Origin: Victivallales bacterium | Lineage (GTDB): Bacteria; Verrucomicrobiota; Lentisphaeria; Victivallales; JAUVCU01 | DNA: 5,166 nucleotides | Direction: 5' to 3' | Assembly: GCA_029934175.1 (NCBI GenBank) | Contig: JAOZMT010000202.1 | Location: 1-5,166 of the forward strand | Part shown: positions 1 through 5,166 of the stretch, one piece after another | Numbering within the stretch: the first letter of the stretch is position 1 | How the letters are laid out: the number at the start of each line of letters is the position of its first letter | Translations under genes and position numbers: made by a program | Notes under the pieces: generated by a model | Told to the model about the DNA's origin: nothing | Database searches by the model: none | Seen by the model: only the letters and a program-made list of their open reading frames with translations

Positions 1-4
1 CTAA

Positions 5-27
5 AGTCGGTACTCTGACTATTTTTT
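5..27 (+). terminator. Possible plus-strand intrinsic terminator
   Basis: AGTCGG-TACT-CTGACT can form a 6-bp stem with one G-U pair and a 4-base loop (5-20). It is followed by A and six Ts (21-27). A TAA lies directly before it at 2-4. Together these suggest the end of a convergent plus-strand gene outside the left edge. The remaining 28-122 is AT-rich and shows no gene I can support; a short CCTA/TAGG inverted repeat sits at 71-80. Confidence 0.4.
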
Positions 28-122
28 CGACTATTTGTAATTGAAAGTGTAAAGTACATTTGAAACTAGCCTAAATAGGTATGTTATTATTTTTATTAAT
101 CGCAATTTCAATTAGTTTTTGT

Positions 123-1700
123 TCATTGTTCATTTGTAATAAGAGAACTTTTACGACCTTCCCAATTTATCCCTAGTGCTCCATGCTCTATATGGACAAC
201 TGTTTCAGGAAGTAAAATTTTGTATTCATTGTCCCATAATTCTTGAAATACATAATCGACCTCTCCTGCCGTAGGGAAATTTTCTGGATAATACTTAGAA
301 TTTGCACAAGTTGCAAGACAACTTGCAGATGGATGAAATAATTGAAAATATCCCCACGGCATTCTATTAGATCCTGGGTCTGAAAAGTGGAGTTTATTTG
401 CGATTTCATCATCTTTATAAAATGAAGATAACCATTTAGTTTTCTGAAAACTAGGAGTATTTAATCTTATGGAATAATATAAACATTCTTTATTTAATAA
501 ACGGCTAAAAATCCGTTGTTTTATTCCTTTTTTTAATAAAACATCTGCATCTGTAACTAAAACCCAACCATCTAAATCTAATTCTAAAAACCCAGCATTT
601 AACATTTTTCCTTTATTAAAACTTGCCTCATCACCTTTATAACAATCACTTATGGCTAACACCGCTCCATATTTTTTAGCTAACTCCTGCGTTTTTATAT
701 CATCTGAAGAAGTTACTACTACAAACTTGTCAAAAACTTCTATATTTTGAGGAAGAGTCCATGACAAAAAGTCCGAATAACCTACACAAACAACAATTCC
801 TTCAAGTTTTCTTTTATATTTAGAATTACCTTTTTTAGAAATAATATTAGCAGGAGCAACATCTACCTCAGAAGTTGCTTTGCTAATGAGTTCTGAAATT
901 TTTAAAATCTCAACATCTTCTCCATAAAGTTCGTATGTTCGTTTTTCTAAAATATGTTCAATTGAATCAGTAGCAAGTAATATTGTATCAAAGTCATTTC
1001 TTGAAATTTCATTAGAAGGAAAAACTGTCAAATTTTGAAACGACTCTTGTTTTTTTACTCCATCATCTGCAATTCCTAAAATATTAGGAGGGAATGAAAT
1101 ATCTGCGATATATGCAAACAGGCGTTTTAAAAATTTGCCTGCCCCAAATAGTAAGATTGGTTTTGAAGATGTTGTAGGATACTTTTTCCCTAAATATGTC
1201 CATATTGAAATAAAAATATCTCTTTCTGTTAATATTATTTTTTCAGAATTAATTACAGGAAAATCAAAAACTCCATCAATCTCAGATGTAAAATAGTTCT
1301 TATTAGAAATCTTATCTTTATGCCTTATTTTTTCAAAAAAAGTTTGTCCATTTTCAAGCATCCTGTCATAAGCAATTTGCGAAGTATGCAAAACTTCACC
1401 TAAAAGAGAGAGTTCACTGTCATTAGCCCCTATCTTAAAAGAAAAACTTGAATAGTTATGAACCTTTTCAAATTGAAAAATGTGGGTATCTGAAATAATT
1501 ATTGGAACTACCCCTAATTCTAATGCTTTATATACATATAATTCATCAGCGTCTTTGATGATTGGACAAAGAGCAAATTGAGTTAAATTATTTATATCAG
1601 AAGTAACTGTTCCTACTTTTTCAGCCCAATAAAGAACTCTTTTTACTAACCTACTTCCATTATTTGCGAAGAGTGCAAAATTGAATATTTTATTACTCAT
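123..1700 (-). CDS. Multidomain glycosyltransferase-like protein (exostosin-like half domain, Rossmann-like domain, GT-A domain)
   Basis: The 525-residue protein probably transfers a sugar in the cytoplasm; no signal peptide or membrane segment is visible. Three regions can be seen. Residues about 38-110 resemble the C-terminal half of exostosin/GT47-type GT-B enzymes (FALCP, then YKALELGVVPIIISD, then a FSFKI strand). The N-terminal half of such a fold is missing. Residues about 181-270 form a Rossmann-like domain (LLFGAGKFLKRL, GIADD, FDTILLATDS) that also occurs in the two upstream genes. Residues about 298-515 look like a GT-A glycosyltransferase: GIVVCVGYSDF, the FNKGKMLNAG segment at 361-370, the DAD metal/nucleotide-sugar motif at 384-386 within WVLVTDADVLL, and a late HIEHG motif at 503-507. 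The ATG at 1700-1698 overlaps the end of the upstream gene by 8 bases. It has no clear Shine-Dalgarno sequence, so coupled translation is likely. It is the last gene of the operon. Donor and acceptor are unknown; the GT-A assignment is firmer than the exostosin-like one. Confidence 0.85.
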   Translation of the reverse strand: MSNKIFNFALFANNGSRLVKRVLYWAEKVGTVTSDINNLTQFALCPIIKDADELYVYKALELGVVPIIISDTHIFQFEKVHNYSSFSFKIGANDSELSLLGEVLHTSQIAYDRMLENGQTFFEKIRHKDKISNKNYFTSEIDGVFDFPVINSEKIILTERDIFISIWTYLGKKYPTTSSKPILLFGAGKFLKRLFAYIADISFPPNILGIADDGVKKQESFQNLTVFPSNEISRNDFDTILLATDSIEHILEKRTYELYGEDVEILKISELISKATSEVDVAPANIISKKGNSKYKRKLEGIVVCVGYSDFLSWTLPQNIEVFDKFVVVTSSDDIKTQELAKKYGAVLAISDCYKGDEASFNKGKMLNAGFLELDLDGWVLVTDADVLLKKGIKQRIFSRLLNKECLYYSIRLNTPSFQKTKWLSSFYKDDEIANKLHFSDPGSNRMPWGYFQLFHPSASCLATCANSKYYPENFPTAGEVDYVFQELWDNEYKILLPETVVHIEHGALGINWEGRKSSLITNEQ

Positions 1701-2748
1701 TTATTAAAATTTGAGAATATAAACCATAAACAGGAATATTCTTTTTTTTATTTAACATTAATTTTATTAACTTCTCTTCATAATTATCAGAACTTATCAA
1801 AACAACATCTGCATCTATATCAAATGAATGCTCAACAGGAATTCCAGCTACTTCAGTAATAGATTGATTATCATCAATAATCCCTACTACATCAGCATTT
1901 ATAACATTATTCAAATCAAACTGAGTGAAAAGTCGCTTTGTATGTTTTCCGCCTCCATAAATAATTATTTTAGTCCATTGATTAGTTTCTAATATTTTAT
2001 TAAAATCTCTAATTGCAGATTCAATATATGAATCTTTATTTATTAAATCCAAAATCCAATTTTCTTGTCCAGATAAATTATTAATATCAAGCCAATTTGT
2101 TGCAGATTTCTTTTGACACCAAAAACCTAAATAGTCAGATACATTTTTATCAAAAAATTTAAATATAGCTTGTAAAATTCCTGGGAAAGCAATATCCAAA
2201 TCATCGCCACATATAAATCCTCCTTCTTTAAGTAATGAATGACTTAATTTTAAATCATTCAAAAAACCATCGTATGAATGATCTCCATCTATATAAATTA
2301 AATCAAAATAATTCTCTTTTAAAATAGGTAATATGTCTCCACTAAAACCTTTAATTGGTTGTATTAAATCGTCACATTTAGATGCTTTTATGTTATGATG
2401 AAACATATCTTCATAAGTATAACTCGCGATATCTATATCATTTGTATCAAAAAATGTATTTTTTTGTAAATTTACAGCTGGGGAAAAACACCATGGATCA
2501 ATGCAGATAATTTTTCCATTGCCGTTGTTATATTTTTTAATAGAAGATGCAATAGTAACAGCTGATGCTCCTGCATAAGAACCAATTTCAAGTATTCGTA
2601 AAAACTTATTTTTTTCACTAAGTAACTTAATTAATTCAGCTAAGAATGGAAATCGTTCAGCTGGAGATGGTGCAGCCATTAAAAATCTACCCCAGTAAGG
2701 TTTATAATTTTCAATATGTTCAATAAAATGTTTTTTTTCTTTACTCAT
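1693..2748 (-). CDS. Class I SAM-dependent methyltransferase (Methyltransf_24 type) with C-terminal Rossmann-like domain
   Basis: This 351-residue protein is predicted to transfer a methyl group from S-adenosylmethionine. Residues about 33-200 carry the class I pattern: glycine-rich motif I (ILEIGSYAGAS, 52-62), the acidic strand ending IDPW (83-86), the family-typical YIDGDHSYDGFLNDL (152-166), and LLKEGGFICGDD (172-183). The IDGDHSY block is characteristic of the Methyltransf_24 family, common in glycan and natural-product loci. Residues about 258-350 are a second domain (IIIYGGGKHTKRL, VGIIDD, ADVVLISSDNYEEKL) matching the Rossmann-like domain of both neighbours. This may bind a nucleotide or mediate assembly. 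The ATG overlaps the upstream stop as ATGA (4 bases) and is preceded by AAAAAGG at a good distance, so this start is well supported. The stop overlaps the next start by 8 bases. No signal peptide or membrane segment is visible. The methylated substrate, probably a sugar or peptide group, cannot be named from sequence. Confidence 0.9.
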   Translation of the reverse strand: MSKEKKHFIEHIENYKPYWGRFLMAAPSPAERFPFLAELIKLLSEKNKFLRILEIGSYAGASAVTIASSIKKYNNGNGKIICIDPWCFSPAVNLQKNTFFDTNDIDIASYTYEDMFHHNIKASKCDDLIQPIKGFSGDILPILKENYFDLIYIDGDHSYDGFLNDLKLSHSLLKEGGFICGDDLDIAFPGILQAIFKFFDKNVSDYLGFWCQKKSATNWLDINNLSGQENWILDLINKDSYIESAIRDFNKILETNQWTKIIIYGGGKHTKRLFTQFDLNNVINADVVGIIDDNQSITEVAGIPVEHSFDIDADVVLISSDNYEEKLIKLMLNKKKNIPVYGLYSQILINE

Positions 2749-4598
2749 AATTCAGCCTTTTTATTATAGATTTTTCTAAATTTTATATTTTTAAAGTTGG
2801 AATATAGATTAATTACAGACTTTTCTTTTTTCCATATTTCATAAACTCTTTCCAATAAAATATTTGTTATGTATCCTGGATCTGCTGAAATTACTATTAT
2901 ATCAAAATCTTTAGTCGAAACATCTGTTGGTTTTACTACAGAAATTCCTGATATCATCTCATCATTAGGATTATCTGATAAAATAATTTTAGGTAAATCA
3001 ATTGCGGAATGTGCAAGTATATCCAAAAGCCATTGAGTATGATGACCTGCTCCAAACAGTGCAATTCTTTGGTTTGCTGTTTGCAATGTTTCAAAAACTG
3101 AAATTATATGTTGTATGACTTTATGTCCTTGTTTAATTAACTTATCTTCTTCTGTTGGAAATTTAAAATATTTAAAAAGATCAATTTGCTTTTCTTTAGA
3201 CCAAAAATCAATAAATTTAGATGTCTCATTTACTTTTTTTAGAGATGACGCTCTTACATTAAATAAAAGCATCTCCATATCATCAAATAAAAACATACTT
3301 TTTTCCCTTGATGTAAGATATGAATATTCTGTGGAACTCGAAATCTCCTTAGTATAATATAAAACTCCAGGATTTAAAATATAACTAGAAATTTGTTCTT
3401 TAAAGTTACTTGATAAAGATACTCCTGGGTCAAGAATAACAACCCAGTCTTTAACACATTCTTTATCTATAACTTCTAATATTATTTTATTCCTTCTCAA
3501 TAACTCATCTCCATAATAATCTTGTATAACAACATTTTTTCGATCTTTTATATCTATAAAATTGTAACTTTTTTGTATTAAAATAACCTTATCAAGTTGT
3601 CTATCATAAGATGTTAAAACTTTCTGAAATGATTTATGAGAAGTATAATCATTTATAAAAACAATCCCTGTCAAACTATGTGGATATAAAGATTTATTTG
3701 TATCTGAAACTCGTTGATGATTGTCTCCAGATGGTAAATACCATTCCATAGAAGCAGTATGAGTATTTTTTTTATCAATAATATCAACTAAATTAACATT
3801 TCCCTTTTTCAGTTTTTTACTATTTATTTTTGAAAGTTGTTCATAAAATTCTTTTCCTACATCATCAATTTCTTCATTAGCTTGTCGGCGTGGAGTTTGA
3901 AGAGCTGCTCCGCACAACTCGCACCAATGTAATTGTTCTTTAAATTCATCTGGCGTTCTTTGCCACCAATTTTTCTCAACCTTCCAACCTCCTGGACCAT
4001 CAAACAACATATCTAAAGCACCTGCGACCTCACAGAAAAATGCACCTTTAGGAGTAATAGCTGAACTCCATAAATTTTGAATCCAACAATTATCTCTCAA
4101 TTCAAACCATTCATCATCAGAAATACCCATTTCTTTGCGATTAATCATTAACGATTGGTGCAGACCTGGATTTATATGATCATTTATACATTGATATTCA
4201 AAAGTATCTTGAATAAGTTCATAATTTTTATAATATCCTTTTCCCAAAGAAGACCATAAACCTCGTTTTACATGAGTGTCATTTAAGTTATCTATTCTAT
4301 GTTGAGCAAAATCGGTAATAGGCTCTATTGAATTTTTCAATTTACCTTGCTGACCTATTTTACTTGCATAATATTTTATAAGCATATCAAATTTTGGATG
4401 AATAGTGGGTTCTCCACCCATTATTCCGACCATTCCTGGGAAGTCAACTAAAGAGTCAACTGCGTTTTTGAAAGTATCAAAATCCATAAAAAAGTTTTTA
4501 GGATGATGTCCACAAAAGCGGGTGCAATTCGAACACGAATGCGTGCAAGCATTTGTTATATCAATTTGAATTATTTTTTGTTCTGCTGGTGATTTCAT
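2745..4598 (-). CDS. Radical SAM/SPASM-like protein fused to GT-A-like and Rossmann-like domains
   Basis: This 617-residue protein is the first gene of the operon. Residues about 8-240 form a radical SAM enzyme. The [4Fe-4S] motif C18-x3-C22-x2-C25 is followed by a further Cys at 29, and GGEP at 61-64 is the SAM-contacting motif. Cysteines 171, 189, 226 and 229 (NCWIQ, FFCEV, WCELCG) look like one auxiliary cluster of the twitch/SPASM class. Such enzymes do radical chemistry on peptides, sugars or cyclitols; the substrate here is unknown. Residues about 305-455 resemble the GT-A domain of the last gene, but the metal motif reads DPG (390-392) rather than DAD, so it may not be catalytic. Residues about 509-602 (IALFGAGHHTQWLL, FDIIVISADPGY) are the Rossmann-like domain shared by all three genes. 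The protein is about twice the length of a plain radical SAM/twitch enzyme. The ATG start has AAGGAG ten bases upstream and an in-frame stop at 4617-4619. No membrane segment is seen. Confidence 0.88.
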   Translation of the reverse strand: MKSPAEQKIIQIDITNACTHSCSNCTRFCGHHPKNFFMDFDTFKNAVDSLVDFPGMVGIMGGEPTIHPKFDMLIKYYASKIGQQGKLKNSIEPITDFAQHRIDNLNDTHVKRGLWSSLGKGYYKNYELIQDTFEYQCINDHINPGLHQSLMINRKEMGISDDEWFELRDNCWIQNLWSSAITPKGAFFCEVAGALDMLFDGPGGWKVEKNWWQRTPDEFKEQLHWCELCGAALQTPRRQANEEIDDVGKEFYEQLSKINSKKLKKGNVNLVDIIDKKNTHTASMEWYLPSGDNHQRVSDTNKSLYPHSLTGIVFINDYTSHKSFQKVLTSYDRQLDKVILIQKSYNFIDIKDRKNVVIQDYYGDELLRRNKIILEVIDKECVKDWVVILDPGVSLSSNFKEQISSYILNPGVLYYTKEISSSTEYSYLTSREKSMFLFDDMEMLLFNVRASSLKKVNETSKFIDFWSKEKQIDLFKYFKFPTEEDKLIKQGHKVIQHIISVFETLQTANQRIALFGAGHHTQWLLDILAHSAIDLPKIILSDNPNDEMISGISVVKPTDVSTKDFDIIVISADPGYITNILLERVYEIWKKEKSVINLYSNFKNIKFRKIYNKKAEL

Positions 4599-4608
4599 AT
4601 TAATCAGG

Positions 4609-4614
4609 CTCCTT
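4609..4614 (-). promoter_or_regulatory. Ribosome binding site of the radical SAM gene
   Basis: AAGGAG on the minus strand, ten bases before the ATG at 4598-4596. With the in-frame TAA at 4619-4617 it fixes the start of the 617-residue protein. Confidence 0.7.
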
Positions 4615-4628
4615 TTTTATTTTTAAGT

Positions 4629-4645
4629 TGTGCTAATTCTGCACA
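4629..4645. promoter_or_regulatory. Small inverted repeat upstream of the radical SAM gene
   Basis: TGTGC, 7 bases, GCACA: 5-bp arms lying between the possible promoter and the ribosome binding site. A second GCAC follows at 4650-4653 and could compete for pairing with GTGC. It could be an operator or a leader hairpin; it is short enough to be chance. Confidence 0.25.
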
Positions 4646-4668
4646 CTTCGCACTTTTATTTTTTTATA

Positions 4669-4697
4669 TTTATTTTTCATCCGTTTGCAGTATAGAT
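4669..4697 (-). repeat. 3'-end repeat, copy C
   Basis: On the plus strand this reads TTTATTTTTCATCCGTTTG, then a stretch with a few mismatches. It matches copy A (4928-4956) at about 25 of 29 positions by eye. It lies about 119 bases from copy B. A possible promoter -10 element (4689-4694) falls inside it. Confidence 0.5.
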
Positions 4698-4719
4698 AAA
4701 TGAGCTATTAAATTTGCAA
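4689..4719 (-). promoter_or_regulatory. Possible promoter of the radical SAM operon
   Basis: On the minus strand TTGCAA (4719-4714) is followed after 19 bases by TATACT (4694-4689), a plausible sigma-70-like -35/-10 pair, though the spacer is longer than ideal. It would start a transcript near 4682 with a leader of roughly 85 bases. It lies just downstream of the hairpin at 4730-4766. The region is very AT-rich, so chance -10 matches are common. Confidence 0.25.
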
Positions 4720-4729
4720 TAGAACTTCT

Positions 4730-4766
4730 AAATAAAAATTCAACTCCCATAAGTTGAGTTTTATTT
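4730..4766 (-). terminator. AT-flanked hairpin, probable terminator after the AbiEii-like gene
   Basis: A perfect 6-bp stem (4740-4745 with 4752-4757) encloses the loop at 4746-4751. It is extended by an A-rich arm (4730-4738) that pairs with a T-rich arm (4759-4766), with one mismatch and one bulged A. Read on the minus strand the stem is followed by ATTTTTATTT, as in an intrinsic terminator. The flanks are A/T tracts on both sides, so it could act in both directions. It lies about 130 bases beyond the toxin-like stop codon and upstream of the radical SAM operon, so it would insulate the two. Confidence 0.5.
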
Positions 4767-4786
4767 ATGTAACCTTCTAACTCTGC

Positions 4787-4823
4787 GTTTATACTGTGAA
4801 CGGTTGAAAAATATACTTTTTGA
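4787..4823 (-). repeat. 3'-end repeat, copy B
   Basis: Minus strand reads CAAAAAGTATATTTTTCA then ACCGTTCACAGTATAAAC. It follows copy A almost base for base through CAAAAAG-TATATT-TTCAA-CG, with single-base indels, and then diverges until ATAAAC. The indels move it out of the frame of copy A at its end, as expected of a decayed duplicate. Confidence 0.4.
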
Positions 4824-4894
4824 AAGATGATAACAATTGCTATTTTTGATTTTATAAATTCTTGGCTACTAGAAGTAACCAATTATTTATAAAA

Positions 4895-5166
4895 TTAAAA
4901 AGAGCTGTTGTTTGCGCTTTTAGGAAGTTTATTTTTCAGCCGTTTGAAGAATATATCTTTTTGTGTTAATTTATGCACAAATTTAGTTATTTCTTCTGAA
5001 AATTGTTGAATCGTAAAAGAGCTTTTTTTTCCTTTATTTATTGATAAATTGCTGAGGCGTTTTTTCAATACATCTAAATTAGGTTTTTCTTGTAAGATAG
5101 AAAAAATAAAGTAAATATCATAAATATCTCTTATTAATCGTCGTTCACACCAAGCAGCAATTTTAT
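4895..5166 (-). CDS. AbiEii/AbiGii-family nucleotidyltransferase toxin, C-terminal part (runs off the window)
   Basis: Only the last 89 codons lie in the window; the 5' end is beyond the right edge. The visible start of the fragment, KIAAWCERRLIRDIYDIYF, matches the conserved late motif of AbiEii/AbiGii nucleotidyltransferases (K..A...R...RD.YD.Y). A helical, lysine-rich tail follows, and translation stops with TAA at 4897-4895. In known AbiE systems this protein is the toxin of a type IV toxin-antitoxin pair, acts in the cytoplasm by nucleotide transfer, and lies downstream of the AbiEi antitoxin gene. That partner and the catalytic GSxxxxxDxD motif would be outside this window. The tail contains SSF twice (residues 48-50 and 87-89), the second just before the stop, and further degenerate copies of its 3' end lie downstream. 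The family call rests on one motif and its spacing, so it is likely but not certain. Confidence 0.65.
   Translation of the reverse strand, partial: KIAAWCERRLIRDIYDIYFIFSILQEKPNLDVLKKRLSNLSINKGKKSSFTIQQFSEEITKFVHKLTQKDIFFKRLKNKLPKSANNSSF
4927..4963 (-). repeat. 3'-end repeat, copy A (inside the AbiEii-like gene)
   Basis: Within the coding end of the toxin-like gene, minus strand reads CAAAAAGATATATTCTTC then AAACGGCTGAAAAATAAAC. This encodes QKDIFFKRLKNK. It is the reference copy for two diverged downstream copies, about 140 and 259 bases away. Confidence 0.5.

Larger units (their letters stand above)
4669..4882 (-). pseudogene. Degenerate partial duplicates of the AbiEii-like gene's 3' end
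   Basis: A stop-to-stop reading frame of 70 codons begins with TTG directly after a TAA and has no ribosome binding site, so I do not regard it as an expressed gene. Its sequence looks like decayed copies of the end of the toxin gene just upstream. SQEFIKSKIAIVIIFQKVYF parallels the toxin's QQFSEEITKFVHKLTQKDIFF in the same relative frame. Further on, SIANLIAHLS parallels EITKFVHKLT. At DNA level, two stretches (4787-4823 and 4669-4697) resemble the toxin's own 4927-4963 with small indels. The alternative is a genuine short hypothetical protein with a TTG start. Confidence 0.35.

Noticed and set aside
1..59. A minus-strand frame beginning ATG at 59-57 and open to the window edge (19 codons), as the start of a fourth operon gene.
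   Set aside because: It is too short to judge, has no convincing ribosome binding site, and conflicts with the plus-strand terminator-like hairpin at 5-27.
98..120. TAATCG/CAATTA hairpin followed by GTTTTT as a terminator after the last gene.
   Set aside because: The stem is very AT-rich with a mismatch, and the T-run lies on the plus strand, the wrong direction for the operon.
188..412. A 74-codon minus-strand reading frame in another frame inside the glycosyltransferase gene.
   Set aside because: It lies wholly within the well-supported 525-residue coding region and its sequence shows no domain pattern; it is a shadow of the real frame.
3115..3357. An 80-codon plus-strand reading frame.
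   Set aside because: It is antisense to the radical SAM fusion gene, has no recognisable family pattern, and is explained by the opposing coding frame.
4670..4882. The 70-codon frame upstream of the radical SAM gene as a RiPP precursor peptide or other intact small gene.
   Set aside because: It would start with TTG immediately after a stop, has no ribosome binding site and no Cys- or Gly-rich core, contains the terminator-like hairpin, and resembles decayed toxin-gene ends.

Overview
This window is an AT-rich bacterial accessory segment. All supportable genes lie on the minus strand and read from the right edge to the left. Short or absent intergenic gaps, Shine-Dalgarno-like sites and the protein families present point to a bacterium. 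The sequence does not allow a firm genus. Low G+C and the surface-glycan-type enzymes would fit a low-GC proteobacterium, a campylobacterote or a firmicute equally well.

Right edge (about 4895-5166): the C-terminal 89 codons of a gene that resembles the AbiEii/AbiGii nucleotidyltransferase toxins of type IV toxin-antitoxin systems. It is followed by about 300 bases with no convincing intact gene (4599-4894). That gap holds two further degenerate copies of the toxin gene's 3' end, a strong AT-flanked hairpin that could terminate toxin-side transcription, a possible promoter, a small inverted repeat, and the ribosome binding site of the next gene.

Main block (123-4598): a tightly coupled three-gene operon. 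The first gene (2745-4598) encodes a 617-residue radical SAM protein with a SPASM/twitch-like auxiliary cysteine set, fused to a GT-A-like region and a Rossmann-like domain. The second (1693-2748) encodes a class I SAM methyltransferase of the Methyltransf_24 type with the same Rossmann-like domain at its C-terminus. The third (123-1700) encodes a glycosyltransferase-like protein made of an exostosin-like half domain, the same Rossmann-like domain in the middle, and a GT-A domain with a DAD metal-binding motif at the C-terminus. The genes overlap by 4 and 8 bases, so their translation is probably coupled.

The main point of interest is that all three enzymes carry diverged versions of one Rossmann-like domain (GxGxxxxxL, a following IxDD-like turn, then an 'xxDxIxISxD' strand), and two of them also share a GT-A-like module. 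This suggests that a radical SAM enzyme, a methyltransferase and a glycosyltransferase act together on one substrate or carrier, probably a surface glycan, a nucleotide-linked sugar or a glycosylated peptide. The substrate is inference; nothing in the window identifies it. No precursor peptide, transporter, transposase, CRISPR array, tRNA or rRNA was seen.

Left edge (1-122): non-coding, with a possible plus-strand intrinsic terminator at 5-27 that would belong to a convergent gene ending just outside the window.
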